NCBI GenBank assembly: GCA_003254905.1
Contig: QANU01111459.1
Coordinates: forward strand, 170,799 to 234,798
Reading direction: 5' to 3'
DNA length: 64,000 nucleotides
Origin: Nissolia schottii
Taxonomy: Eukaryota; Streptophyta; Magnoliopsida; Fabales; Fabaceae
A program made the translations under genes and the position numbers. This document shows, in pieces, positions 1 through 15,239 of this stretch (position 1 is the stretch's first letter; each line of letters opens with the position of its first letter). Below the pieces are notes generated by a model. It did not search any database. It saw nothing but the letters and a program-made list of their open reading frames with translations, and was not told where the DNA came from.

Positions 1-731
1 TTCATCGAGAAAATAGGATTTGTAAAAGGTTTTACACGGTTGGTCAATCAATTCATTTCGTTTGAATGACCTTTAAATAGTGAGTGTGATAGTATATGAT
101 TTGATGACATATTAAAAATTTTGTGTTTGGTCTTTTCAAAAAAAATTTTGGTAAGTTTTAGTCTCGTCGTTAGAAGGAGACATTAAGTGTTGAAGTGATT
201 GGCAGGTCGTGTGGTGCCATGTGACACAATCACGTCAACACTTAAAACCTATCAAAATAAATTTTCAAAGATTAATTATTAACAAAAAAAAAATTTCAAA
301 CACCAAACACAAAACTTTAAAACTTTTAATTTTACAAGGTATAAAAACATATTTAACCAATAATTTTCTAACAAGGGTTTTTTCGTACAATTTGTAAGCA
401 AAAATTCTCCAAACCGGTTTGCCATGGTTGCGCCATGAATGGCAATTGGCAACTCTCCTCAGGCCAAACGGTGAGGCCACGTCGGTTGGGTTCCTTCTAG
501 ACCCGCGCCTTTTTCCATGTTCCAAAAAGAAAAGGTCAGCCAATGAGGTGAAGAAGGAAACAGAGATAGGGGGACCCGCATAAAATGCACTGCATTCTCC
601 AACTTCAAGATCCGATATCGCCTCTTCATCATCACTCTTATTAGTACAAACTCACAGGCTTCTTCTATTCCTTTTGTGCATGTCACTCACTCACTCTCTC
701 TCTCAGATCCTGAACCGCGCAGAAAAGCTGA
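1..731. other. 5' flank of the MDAR gene, no gene seen
   Basis: No credible coding region is seen. The stretch contains a foldback MITE-like element (separate entry) and, nearer the start codon, a pyrimidine-rich leader of CT repeats at about 680-715, as is common in plant 5' UTRs. The promoter of the monodehydroascorbate reductase gene must lie here, but no clear TATA box could be fixed. Confidence 0.6.
110..335. repeat. Foldback MITE-like element upstream of MDAR
   Basis: An imperfect palindrome. The left arm near 113-140 contains 'attttgtgtttggtc', and the right arm near 295-320 contains 'caccaaacacaaaac'. Further in, 'taagtgttgaagtgattg' at about 186-203 pairs with 'caatcacgtcaacactta' at about 226-243. 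The two arms meet around position 215, as in a non-autonomous DNA transposon of the foldback type. No target-site duplication was identified. Confidence 0.5.
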
Positions 732-4247
<3,516 letters not shown>

Positions 4248-5335
4248 TGGTCTTTAAGGAAGATATAATACATCATGCATTTTCTTCGCACAGTTAATGT
4301 TTTGCATTGTTATGCCAGTAGGGACATTTTTACTTGCCCCCCTAATTTCATTTCCGATCGCAACTTACTAAGGTGGTTTACAGGGTAGCATCTCTCTTCA
4401 GAATTTTCCCTATGCTTATTACCTCAGGCAACTATTTTCTCTGTTTCTTGAGCTCGTTTCCCTGTGCATTTCAATCGTAGGGAAGCTGATAAAAATACTT
4501 AAGCGTTTGTTTTTAGAAGCCCGGTTTAGTGTTTTTGCATGATTAAGAAAACTAGTCGGATCCATGCTTGCTAGGACCAAAAATTAAGGTGTTTGCAATT
4601 AGTAGTCATTGCTCCAGAGAACACATGAACTTTTGTCGACCGAGTTGTGTTGTGCCCCTCTTTATCAAATCAATCCAAGAACACATGAAAGGACGACCGA
4701 AAGGCAAAAAAACCACGCGAAATCATGTGGTTTGCAGACCAAGTTAGCATCGGAAAGCAGTAGTCTGGCGTATCCATCTCCTTTCCCTGTCGCGGAAGTG
4801 TTTCACCGACGGATTTGTTAAATCTCAGCTTGCTACTAGCACGCTCTAGTTTTCTTCAAAAACAAAGTACATATGAAACCCAAAGCCAAACCATTCAATG
4901 TATGTAGCAAGCATATCACACGGCCAATTATGGTGCACCACACACCAATTAGTCTAATGAGTGGGGAATCAACTCTGCCGCCAACCACGAAACAGCAACC
5001 AGCCCCTGCCCCGCACCCAACCAACATCGCCCCAGCCGCACCAGCAACAGCACCCGAAACATCTGCACCCACTACCTAACCACTTTAGCCCCTGAAACTA
5101 CAGTTCAATTGCGACAACGTTCTTGAGGAGGCTGAACTGAAAAGAACCTGCGTGCATCATAGACAAGAACATAGAGGTCTCTCAATTCAAGATTGAATAG
5201 AGTAACATACGGCAAGACCATGGTGGCTACAAAGAAGGAGCTCGTTTTTTTTAATATACATGATGTGTTTGGAGGGTGGCTCTCCGACACTTGTGGTCAC
5301 AAGACGTCCAGATTTGACAGGAAGGGTGGGAAGTA
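4248..5335. other. 3' flank of MDAR, intergenic
   Basis: The MDAR 3' UTR probably occupies the first few hundred bases. At 4836-5079 both strands are open over a GC-richer, Ala/Pro- or Gly/Ala-rich stretch. I do not recognise it as a gene; it has no splice context or homologous domain that I can see. Nothing else is identifiable. Confidence 0.45.
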
Positions 5336-5343
5336 TTTTGATA

Positions 5344-6273
5344 CAAGGTTATCAAATTCAAGAGTTTAAGTAGACTCATGAAACTTCCGTAAACTCGGAT
5401 CGTAAACTAGTACGAGTTTACTTATTATTAAAAAAATGTTAAAAAAATATTTTAAAAAACTATTATGCTACAAAAATATAATTAATAAAACTTGAAATTC
5501 ATTAATACTTTTAACTCCATAACAAAGTGCAAATAAAGATGAAATATATGTGTTTTAAATTCAATTCATACATAATACATAAGAGAGAGGTGGTATGTTG
5601 AGTAACCAATATAGCAAATGTATATAAAGCACAATGGCACTCATTCTTAAAAGAAGTAGCATGCTTCAAGCCGACAACCTTTGTTTCTGAAACAATCTCA
5701 CTCACTCAAGCATGGTGATGACTTTGAAGGGCATTCTCTGTTTCCAGAACCTTCAAGAACACAAATATTCAGGACATGACACACACAACAACATAAACAC
5801 CAAAGATACCAGCGAGTCTCATAATACTGAGCATCACAAGAAGTGAGTATGTGACAATGATGTCTTCAATCCAAAACACTAAAGCACAGATGGCAATTCA
5901 GAGGCCACGCACCTTAGTAGGAAAGATCTCTGAGCAAATGATGAAATACATATGATGGATTAGCGACAGAACACGACAGAAGAGCACAACGGAGCACGAT
6001 TGCAGACACAATTGTGAATGACAACTCTAAAACACTAAACAATCTAAATCTAAAAACTCAAAGGCATGCAAAACGACGTCATTTTACTTGTTTTGTCCTT
6101 AAAAAAACCCACAATTTGGTAAACTCGTGAACACACTAATAAACTCGCGATTTTATACAAGTTTACTCGAGTCAATCCAAAAACGAGTTTACACGCAAGT
6201 TAACTCAATTTTACTACCTAGAAATATAAACTTGTACAAGTTTACGAGTTAACACGCGATTTTAGTAACCATG
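5344..6273. mobile_element. Non-autonomous hAT-like transposon with 8-bp target duplication
   Basis: Imperfect terminal inverted repeats: the left end begins 'caaggttatcaaattc' at 5344, and the right end in reverse complement reads 'catggttactaaaatc' ending at 6273. They are flanked by an 8-bp near-duplication, ttttgata (5336-5343) and ttttgaca (6274-6281). Sub-terminal regions are rich in copies of 'gtttac' and 'taaactcg' in both orientations, as expected of hAT sub-terminal transposase sites. No transposase reading frame is visible in the 930 bp, so it is a deletion derivative or relic. Superfamily is inferred from the CA-ended repeats and 8-bp duplication. Confidence 0.55.
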
Positions 6274-6281
6274 TTTTGACA

Positions 6282-7238
6282 TATAAATGAACCATCTCAA
6301 TGTCAGACAAAGATTTTAAATGAATCTTAGACCTAGATCATAGTCGACCACGCTTACAATTATTTAGCCAAACCACATGCCTATATTTAGAGTGGTGTTC
6401 ACAGCTTCATTTTATTGGGATAACCAAGGCATCGCACAAACCAATAAGCGTTCACTTCTTCTCCATGTCTACATTATAAACTGCCAATTATCTTTCTTAG
6501 GATTAGCAAGTGAATGCCATTTACAATATTTAATATGTCACCGAACTACTCAATTTATTCACCAAGTCTAACAAACCTACATACATCAGATAGTCGTCAA
6601 ATAATACCAAAGCAGCAGTCGAGAGTTCTACAAAAATTTGACAAGGCAGAATATGAAATTGAAAACAAACTTAAAATTGGCACGACCAATGGACCATCAA
6701 AGCATTATTAAACGTGCATTTTGGAGAGAGTTTTTCTTGGAATGGAATTTTAGAGTAAGGGCAAATTGTATCATTCAAAAAATAGTACTACCATACTACA
6801 CTAAATTCTATCATTATTTATCATAATACCAATCGACTCGATATTCCACTGAAATTTCGGATCCCTTTAACCCTTACCACCACATCATAAAATTCTTATG
6901 TAATCTTCAATTCATGTCAATTGGATAAATATACTATCAATTTGTGTCGCTTCTGCACTAACTGATTCCAACAAAAGTGCTGGAAGTCAAAAAAAAAAAA
7001 ATCCAGCAAACAAGATGCTCAGAGAGAAAAAATAAATCAAGGATAAAGCTTATCTGTCGTTAACCAAGTTGAGATTCGATAACATCAATAAAGTAGAAGT
7101 AAATATTAAACTGAATTCTTCCAACCGCATAGATCACAATACCAAACACTACAATATTATCAAACAAAAATTTGACACAAACTAAGGAACTCTAGATTGA
7201 TAATATGTTCTCGAACAAAAGTTGAACAATCTACCAAA
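6282..7238. other. Intergenic, 3' flank of the P2 gene
   Basis: AT-rich sequence with no supported gene. The part near 7000-7238 probably contains the 3' UTR of the minus-strand ribosomal protein P2 gene. Confidence 0.5.
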
Positions 7239-7839
7239 TTAATCGAAGAGACTGAAACCCATATCCTGCGTCACAAACAAATCCAAAACAAAACAATAAG
7301 AATATTTCCAAAAATAATTGAAAATATATGGCATTTGAAATAGCATCATAATTATGATAATAATAGTAATAATAGTAATATCAATAATAACTTACATCAT
7401 CTGATTCTTCTTTCTCTTCGACCTTCTCCTCTTTCTTTGCCTCTGCGGCAGCTGGAGCGGCAGCGCCACCGCCTCCTCCAGGAGCAGCGGCCACCGCGAC
7501 GGCGCCACCACCACCAGCAGGAACCGAGGCAAGCTTTTCCCTACCGGCGGCTATAACCTCTGCAATGTCTTTACCCTTGACTTCAGACAGAAGAAGCTCG
7601 ATCCTGTCATCCTCCGCGTCAGCTCCAACTTAAAATCACAATAATCCATAACTTCTTCGTCAAAATCAACACAATTCTCAGATTTTCCCTAAATCAATTT
7701 AAATTAAAAACAAATCTAAAAAAAAAAAGGATAAAAGAAAAAAATTGATACCGGAGCCAAGGATGTGCTTGATGTCACCGGCGGAAGGGCTTCCGTTGCC
7801 TCCGAGGACGGCAAGCAGGTATGCGGCGATGACCTTCAT
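7239..7839 (-). CDS. RPP2: 60S acidic ribosomal protein P2 (3 exons, 115 aa)
   Basis: Component of the lateral stalk of the large ribosomal subunit, which recruits and activates translation GTPases. Exons on the minus strand: 7752-7839, 7396-7628 and a 27-base last exon 7239-7265. The N-terminal dimerisation domain begins [14 protein letters not shown], followed by [20 protein letters not shown]. An Ala/Gly/Pro-rich hinge follows, then an acidic Lys/Glu tail. The last exon encodes only DMGFSLFD, giving the conserved C-terminus [13 protein letters not shown], so this micro-exon is well supported. The total of 115 aa is normal for P2. The gene converges on MDAR and diverges from the IQM gene. 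The promoter carries telo-boxes and site II elements (separate entry). Confidence 0.95.
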
Positions 7840-7924
7840 ATTCCTCAACTATTACAAACCACTGTGGGATCTGGTGACTGAGCTAATTGAAATGGAGGCT
7901 CTCTCGATTCTCTATTTTTTTTTT

Positions 7925-8040
7925 CTTATATAGTGTTAGGGTTTGTTTCTCTAGGGTTTTTCTCCCTGTTATGGGCCTCTTGGATCTACTAATTGTTGGG
8001 CCATAAACGCACATTAACCTAAATAATCCAGTTATGGGCC
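7925..8040 (-). promoter_or_regulatory. P2 core promoter: TATA, telo-boxes and site II elements
   Basis: Upstream of the P2 start codon the minus strand shows a TATA-like CTATATAAG at 7925-7933. Two telo-box type motifs (AAACCCTAA at 7936-7944 and AAAACCCTA at 7952-7960) come next. Three GGCCCA-type site II elements follow (7971-7977, 7996-8002, 8034-8040). This arrangement is the known signature of plant ribosomal-protein promoters, read by TCP and telo-box-binding factors for growth-linked expression. The motifs are seen directly; the regulation is inferred from the literature. Confidence 0.75.
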
Positions 8041-8102
8041 TTTCTAACTAGAATGAATGTTAGCCCACTATTAGCAATTGGTTGACAGTCAATTTTTTTT
8101 TT

Positions 8103-8967
8103 NNNNNNNNNNNNNNNNNNNNNNNNNNNNNNNNNNNNNNNNNNNNNNNNNNNNNNNNNNNNNNNNNNNNNNNNNNNNNNNNNNNNNNNNNNNNNNNNNN
8201 NNNNNNNNNNNNNNNNNNNNNNNNNNNNNNNNNNNNNNNNNNNNNNNNNNNNNNNNNNNNNNNNNNNNNNNNNNNNNNNNNNNNNNNNNNNNNNNNNNNN
8301 NNNNNNNNNNNNNNNNNNNNNNNNNNNNNNNNNNNNNNNNNNNNNNNNNNNNNNNNNNNNNNNNNNNNNNNNNNNNNNNNNNNNNNNNNNNNNNNNNNNN
8401 NNNNNNNNNNNNNNNNNNNNNNNNNNNNNNNNNNNNNNNNNNNNNNNNNNNNNNNNNNNNNNNNNNNNNNNNNNNNNNNNNNNNNNNNNNNNNNNNNNNN
8501 NNNNNNNNNNNNNNNNNNNNNNNNNNNNNNNNNNNNNNNNNNNNNNNNNNNNNNNNNNNNNNNNNNNNNNNNNNNNNNNNNNNNNNNNNNNNNNNNNNNN
8601 NNNNNNNNNNNNNNNNNNNNNNNNNNNNNNNNNNNNNNNNNNNNNNNNNNNNNNNNNNNNNNNNNNNNNNNNNNNNNNNNNNNNNNNNNNNNNNNNNNNN
8701 NNNNNNNNNNNNNNNNNNNNNNNNNNNNNNNNNNNNNNNNNNNNNNNNNNNNNNNNNNNNNNNNNNNNNNNNNNNNNNNNNNNNNNNNNNNNNNNNNNNN
8801 NNNNNNNNNNNNNNNNNNNNNNNNNNNNNNNNNNNNNNNNNNNNNNNNNNNNNNNNNNNNNNNNNNNNNNNNNNNNNNNNNNNNNNNNNNNNNNNNNNNN
8901 NNNNNNNNNNNNNNNNNNNNNNNNNNNNNNNNNNNNNNNNNNNNNNNNNNNNNNNNNNNNNNNNNNN
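8103..8967. other. Assembly gap (865 N)
   Basis: A run of N from 8103 to 8967. The sequence just right of the gap is GC-rich and runs into the end of a Mutator-like element, so the gap probably lies in a repetitive or GC-rich element. Confidence 0.98.
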
Positions 8968-9302
8968 CTGGGTTGGGGTGGAGGCGCGGGTGTGGTGGGT
9001 GGAGGTGCGGGTAACGACAGGGAGACTATTTTTTTTTCTTTTTTTTTTTTACGGGCGGGTCATAAAAATTCGGGTCGGGTCGAGTCAGGTCATGGTTTTT
9101 GCGGGTTATGCCACGTGGCATCCCGCGTGGCGCGCCGCATCAGCGCTGCGTCAGCACCTGACGCGTCCACGTCAGCACAGTCAACTCTCATACATCTCCA
9201 GGGACTAAAACCAAACTTTTCAATTTTTCAGGAACTAAAACTTTTATACAGGGACTAAAACCAAACTTTTCAATATTACAGGGACTAAAAACTTAATTAA
9301 CC
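8968..9302. mobile_element. Right end of a Mutator-like 'agtccctg' element, cut by a gap
   Basis: From 8968 to about 9180 the sequence is GC-rich with 'ccacgtggcatcccgcgtgg' and 'gacgcgtccacgtcagcac'. It then shows repeated 'cagggactaaaa' units and ends in 'cttaattaaccc' near 9302. The same terminal pattern ends the elements at 48913-50057 and 59791-61511. The left end is hidden in the gap, so length and target duplication cannot be seen. Confidence 0.55.
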
Positions 9303-10040
9303 CTTTTCTTAATGATATTTTAACGTCAAAATGTGAGGGCTTTCAACTTTTTGAACCGATTTTTTTTTTTATTTATAATTTTGTAATTTGCTTTTATGCT
9401 AATTGCAGAAATGACGAGAACATCTCTATTCGTAATGGCTAACAAATTTTCATGTTCAAACTTGCATACGTTATAGTCATCTTGAATATATCACCTAAAT
9501 CAAACACGGATGTATTAAAACTAAACTTATCATAAAATTAATCATAATTAGATCTTCATTTAAGCCTTTACAATAGGTTTAACAAACATAAAGTTAAAGT
9601 TAGGAGTTCGAACTAGTAATATTGATGTACCAAAAAGTAGATTTTCATTTCGTGTTGTATAGAGTACCTGGTATTGAATGTATAATCATTGTGGCATGTT
9701 AAGTGAACGATATTTTTAAACAATAATAATATGAACAATAACAAAAAGACAAAATTGATGTAAAATTCATAAACTTTTTCTTTTTTATTGAATACATCAA
9801 TTTTACTTTCTTGTTATTGTTGTTTAAAAATGTTGTTGATGTAGCATTTGAACTTAAAAAAATCATGTGTATAAAATAATATGATTAAATTATTGTCTAA
9901 ATGGAAATTAAACTTGAGATATATAGAGGTACACGAAGTGAGGGATGGGTTCGAGTCCCATCCTCAGATCACAAAAGAGAAAGTGAAAAGAAAGTGTGAA
10001 TAGTAGGTAGCTAAGTGATTTGCCTTGTATACTGAAACCA
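9303..10040. other. Intergenic, upstream of the IQM gene
   Basis: AT-rich, no gene. Around 9943-9970 there is a tRNA T-arm-like piece ('gggttcgagtccc') without the rest of a tRNA. The IQM promoter must lie in the right part; no firm TATA box was chosen. Confidence 0.5.
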
Positions 10041-10808
10041 ATGGAGGTTGAAACCCACTCCCTCTCCGCCTTTGATCTCCACCCAACCCCGAACCAACCC
10101 TTCTCCTTAGAAATTCACTCTCAATTCCCCAACGTCCCTCATCCCACCACTGGCGGTAACCAACACGCGCTCGGACACGCGAGTGCTGCTGCCCTCAAGG
10201 TACAGAAGGTCTACCGTGGTTACCGTACCCGCCGGAGGTTGGCGGATTCCGCCGTCGTCGCTGAGGAGCTATGGTGTGTTGTCTGCCTCTCCATTCGCGC
10301 AAAATCATCTCACTCACTCACTCGCTCACTCTATTACTATGTATAAGTGAGAGATGAGTTCATTTATTTCTTAATTAATTATGATATAAATATTTGATCA
10401 TATATGAAGGTGGCAAGCGATAGACTATGTAAGGCTAAACCACAGCACCATTTCCTTCTTCAATTTCCCTGAGACTGCGGCATCTCGGTGGAGTCGTGTT
10501 ACACTCAACGCTTCCAAGGTTTCATTTTTTATTTATTCTGTCGTCAATCGTATACATTGTTGTGTTACAAACAGCCTATGGCTATGGATGCTACGGTCGT
10601 GTTTTTCAGCTTCAATTATTGCTCCGTGTCGGTGATGGTGATTGAATTTTTATGCCAATTTTTTTATTGTTTTGGCAGGTGGGGAAGGGTTTGTCCAAAG
10701 ACGCCAAAGCACAAAAGTTAGCGTTCCAGCATTGGATTGAAGCTGTGAGTCTATATACTCTCCCGCTACTCGACCCTTTTACCATTTTTTTTTTCATTTT
10801 TTCTTTTT

Positions 10809-10851
<43 letters not shown>

Positions 10852-13387
10852 TTTTATTTTATTGTATTTTGCTTTGGTTGACCAACACTGTAGATTGATC
10901 CACGCCACCGCTATGGCCATAACTTACAGTACTACTATCAACAATGGTGTAGAACGGATGCTGGTCAGCCATTCTTTTATTGGTATGAATGAACTTTTAT
11001 TTTGCTTGAATGAAAGAAATCCTATCACTCCTTTTAACCAAGGTTTGATTGAAATTGAACCGTGTTTGTGGTGAATTTAAGTTGGGCATTGAAGCAATAT
11101 TTCAAGAATAATCCCCTTCTGTCCTCTTATGGGCCATGCGTTTGATGTGCTTAATGTTTTTAGTATTATTATTATTATTATTATTTACTGCCAATCATAT
11201 GTTTCAGTACATTTAGTTGAATTGCCTAGCTGGTCTCTTGGTCTTGGTTAAAAGCTTTATGTGGATGATCAACGTTATGATTAAGGAAAATTCTTATCGA
11301 TTATTTGATGTTTCCCTTGTTGGAACAGGGGATTCTGCTTTTAACATAGGCTGTACAGTTCAGCATCTTATCTTTTCAAGTGTCTCCGTATTATTACAAA
11401 ATTTGTTTCTACGTTCTAATGTTATAATTCATTTTTATTCACAATTTAGTTATATGAAATTGGAAAACGGAAACAATATCTATATATATTTAGTTTATGA
11501 TAAAAAATAATGGTTTATAAGTATAGGTTTGTTTCTCTCTCTCTCTCTCGTCTCAGCTAACGGCTTATACTGAAATTATTTATTTCTGCTCCTACAGGTT
11601 GGATTTAGGAAATGGGAAGAATCTTGATCTTCAAGAATGCTCTCGATTAAGGCTCCAAAAACAATGCATCAAGTATCTTGGACCTGTATGTGTATCTCTG
11701 GTTTGGATTTCTAGTATTCTTTCCTACCAAAAAATAAATAAATAAATAAATAATTAAATAAATTGTAGAACGTATTGACTTCTACTGCTGTATCATAAAA
11801 GTGCCTTGTTCCTGCTTTTGGCATGTTGCTCTATATTTCTTTTGCCTTTCTTGCTGGTTCATATTTGCCTCAATTAGCAAGAGAGAGAACAGTATGAATA
11901 CATTGTCTGTGAGGGAAAACTCATCCACAAGCAATCTGGAGATTTTCTTCATACAAATGAAGGCTCCGAAGGTGACAAGTGGATCTTTGTAATGAGTACC
12001 GCTAAGAAACTTTATGCTGGCAAGGTAAACAATTCAATCTCAATTACCTTTTCATTTTCAGTAGTTTCTTTACCGGCAATCCGCCTTGTCTTTCCTTGTA
12101 CTACTGATACCTTGCAATTACCTTATCCAGAAAAAGAAGGGATTATTCCACCATTCTAGTTTTTTGGCTGGAGGAGCTACATTAGCCGCGGGAAGGCTAG
12201 AGGTCGAGCATGGGACTCTTAAGGTAGAGTTAACTTCAAAGGTTGCATGATTAAATTGTTGTACTAATGGAGCCTCTTCTAAGATGCCTCTACCTTAAGA
12301 GGTTCCATTAGTACAATTTAATCATGCAACCTTTGAAATTAATGGTGGAAAAGAGATAGTGTTTTGCCTTCTTTTCTCGCATATATGTCCATAAGGAATC
12401 ACATTAACAAACAAATTTGCTGACCCCAATTTATGGCTATTTGCAAATGCATGATTCTCAAAGGCTTTGATTTTTTCAGTCCATATCTGCTTATAGTGGA
12501 CACTACCGGCCAGCAGATGACTCTCTTGACAGTTTCTTATCCTATCTCATGGAAAATGGTGTCAAGCTTGATGAAGTTGAGGTAATTGATTTGCATCAGA
12601 ACGTTTCATTTTTTGTGTCAAATTCCTGTTAGTAGAAAAAGATGCTTATTCAAGACACTGATTATTTAATGAGCATTCTTGCAGTTGAATTGGGTTTAAT
12701 TATCATTGTCTATTATTCCAAGATGTTTAGAGAAATTTGTGTCATCATGGAATGTCATGCTGAGTATACTTCTTCTAACCACAAACAAAATGACATTTCG
12801 CCAACATTTAATAGTTAATTAAAAACGTGGTGATAATCGCTTGTTATGTTTTATAACATAATTCCTATCCTTGGTTTCAGATGCACAAGGCAACTGAAGA
12901 CTCTGATATATACGAGGAAAGCAAGCTTAGTGAAAGACCTTCAACAACGTTGAAAGTTACAAGCAATGTTAAATCTGAGGAAGCTGCTAACACCACCAAA
13001 TACTCAGCTGAAGAAGTTCCTCAACCTGAACCCGTGTGTACTTCTTATAAAAGGACTCTATCTGGTGGCCTTCAGAGCCCAAGAGCAGAGGTGCCGAAGA
13101 CTGCAATAATGCAAAGAATCAACTCCAAGAAAGCTGCGAAATCCTACCAATTAGGACACAGACTTTCGCTGAAATGGTCAACAGGAGCCGGACCTAGAAT
13201 CGGGTGTGTTGCGGACTACCCTGTGGAGCTTAGGATTCAGGCCTTGGAGATGCTTAACCTTTCTCCAAGGATTCCACCTACCCCTTCATCATACATGCGA
13301 ATTGGTGGCCTAGTATCACCTTTAGCACCTTGTCCAACACCTAATACAGGCTCTAGCGGTAACACTGATGGAACTTGTGTTAATTGA
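10041..13387 (+). CDS. IQ-motif calmodulin-binding protein of the IQM family (9 exons, 477 aa)
   Basis: Plant-specific calmodulin-binding protein, similar to Arabidopsis IQM1-IQM6, some of which act in stomatal movement and stress signalling. Exons: 10041-10273, 10410-10518, 10679-10744, 10894-10982, 11598-11685, 11878-12024, 12131-12223, 12480-12581, 12881-13387. Phases agree throughout. One IQ motif lies near residues 55-75 ([17 protein letters not shown]). The family core follows: [60 protein letters not shown] and [13 protein letters not shown]. The last exon encodes a variable Ser/Glu-rich linker, then the conserved [20 protein letters not shown] and [11 protein letters not shown]. The start ATG ([11 protein letters not shown]) is the first in frame. 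The gene is divergent from P2. An intron 7 hairpin covers the exon 7 donor (separate entry). Exact paralogue not assigned. Confidence 0.93.
10808..10849. repeat. (AT)n microsatellite in IQM intron 3
   Basis: About 20 uninterrupted AT units between IQM exons 3 and 4. This simple repeat is likely length-polymorphic. Confidence 0.95.
12216..12340 (+). repeat. Intronic hairpin overlapping the exon 7 splice donor of the IQM gene
   Basis: Two inverted repeats sit together. The long stem pairs 12232-12278 with 12297-12340 and is nearly perfect apart from a 3-base insertion and a mismatch. A second, perfect 14-base repeat pairs 12216-12229 (ctcttaaggtagag, spanning the exon 7/intron 7 junction AAG|GTAGAG) with 12288-12301 (ctctaccttaagag). 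The second partner lies in the loop and start of the right arm of the long stem, so the two foldings compete for about five bases. Effects on splicing are inference. Confidence 0.8.
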
Positions 13388-15238
13388 TCTAAATCCTCAC
13401 GAACTTTTGGTTCATACTTCATGTTGGTGATGCTTTAGGTTTAGAGCCAAGCTTATAAGGGTGCTGTAGTTAATGTAAAATATCTCCTTTATGTCATCTC
13501 GACTTTTGAGTAATTAGTGCTATCAGGTTCAATCGTTGTTGTCATTTTTCATCCCACGTCTTATTTTCACTAACGTGAAGAGACGTTTAATGTAACACGA
13601 GCACATCAGTAATTGAAGAGGGGTTGAACATGCAAGTTGTAAATGCCAAAATTTGGGTTTCAACAAAGATTTCTCCAATGCCATACCTATTACTATTATT
13701 TTTTTATATCCGCTTGGGGAAAGGATTTCTTTGGTAGTTTTTCTCCTCAAATTGCAATGAAAAATATATGTTGACATTGACTAGAAAACTCTGGTCATAT
13801 CAATAATGGCCGAGAGACATTCGTGTTTCATGTGACTACTTTTGTGTCACCAGCATGACTAAGTATATGGTTTCTGTCGAAAGTCACGTATAGTGGTTGC
13901 TGATAATGGCTTTTTATACAGAAAAGAGTTGCATATAATTCATTACCTGTATCTGTCATCTGCATTTTCATGTCGGATAAAAAGTAACGCTTCATCCCTT
14001 GACCAATAATACTGGTAATGCAAAGCAAAAGTAGGTGGGCCACTCTTAGGGCGAAACAAATTCAGAGTATATAATATAGGACACACAGTACTTTGATATA
14101 TCCTTTTCATGAATCGTGGGAATCTGTAAGACCTAACCAAGTTATTATCTATCTTTTCATTAATATATCCAACAGAACATGTCACACCAGATGATCCTAA
14201 CCAAAGAGAAAAACATCAACTTGCACTTAACAAACCAAGGCAAATGCATCAAACACTTGGTGTGCACACAATGCAACCAAGTAATATCAAACTAGAGAGT
14301 GAGAAACTAGATCCACCAACGCCAAAATCAGGGAGGGAGCTAATTACAAAGAAATCCACCAGTTGAATCAACGGAACCACCGAAGGAACAACAATAGCAA
14401 CATCTTATTAAGAAATATCAGCAACATCTTATCAAGATCTATAACTATTCACTAGCATGTGTTTACGAGTTGAGTTAAGGAAAAGAAAAAAAAAAGTAAA
14501 TTGTCTAAAATCAAACACTTTCTTAAATTGGAGACTATGAAAGAAATTTAAACTCCTAATATTACAAATAGATTTATAGAATTGGTGTCCACGTTAAGAT
14601 TGATATACAAATAACATGTTTGTTCGCCTAAAATCAAATCCTTCGTAACTAACTACTTCTACCTTTGCTTTTTTTTAGGGGGTTTCCTTTCCCTGTTTCC
14701 GACATTAGATATGAATCAAAATTGACATTTTTGCTGTACCCAAAAACATGTCATTTTTGTCCACGAATTGAATATGTTAAAATATTATTGGGCTTTAGTT
14801 TTATGTTGGGCAAGAATATTAGAGGTGTGAAAGGGAATTTGAAAAGCAGGTTAGGCTATGCCCATTGGGCTCCATGTTTGGAGTGAAAAATGTAAATGAG
14901 GACCCGTGACCAAGAACGCTACTAAACACAATATTTTTATTTTTGTTACATACTAAAACACAATATTTTGACAATATTTGGTTTGGAATCAAATCATTTC
15001 TAATATTTTCAACTCCAAATACACTCTAATAACCAGTAAGAATTGCCTCTTGAACTAAAATACGAGAGGATAATGATATATAAAAAATTCTCTTAAATAC
15101 TAGTTTTTGTGTGTATATAAATATATATAATATGTGTCCTAAAATCTTAATTCAATGTAAAAGACATTCATCATCCCTTAATTAAACGTTAGGAGTTTGA
15201 TTCCTACTATTAGTTATGGAGAACCTTCAATTTTCAAG
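13388..15238. other. Intergenic between the IQM gene and a SINE
   Basis: The IQM 3' UTR probably extends to about 13500. The rest is AT-rich sequence with only short chance reading frames and no domain I recognise. Confidence 0.5.
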
Positions 15239-15239
15239 C

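Noticed and set aside
4836..5079. Overlapping frames on both strands, Ala/Pro-rich one way and Gly/Ala-rich the other
   Set aside because: The open stretch comes from GC-rich codons; I see no domain, start context or splice structure. A gene fragment cannot be excluded.
8078..9208. Long open frames on the + strand
   Set aside because: They are open only because they cross the N gap; the real bases are terminal-repeat DNA of a transposon.
9943..9970. tRNA T-arm-like sequence
   Set aside because: No matching acceptor stem, D arm or anticodon arm upstream; at best a tRNA- or SINE-derived scrap.
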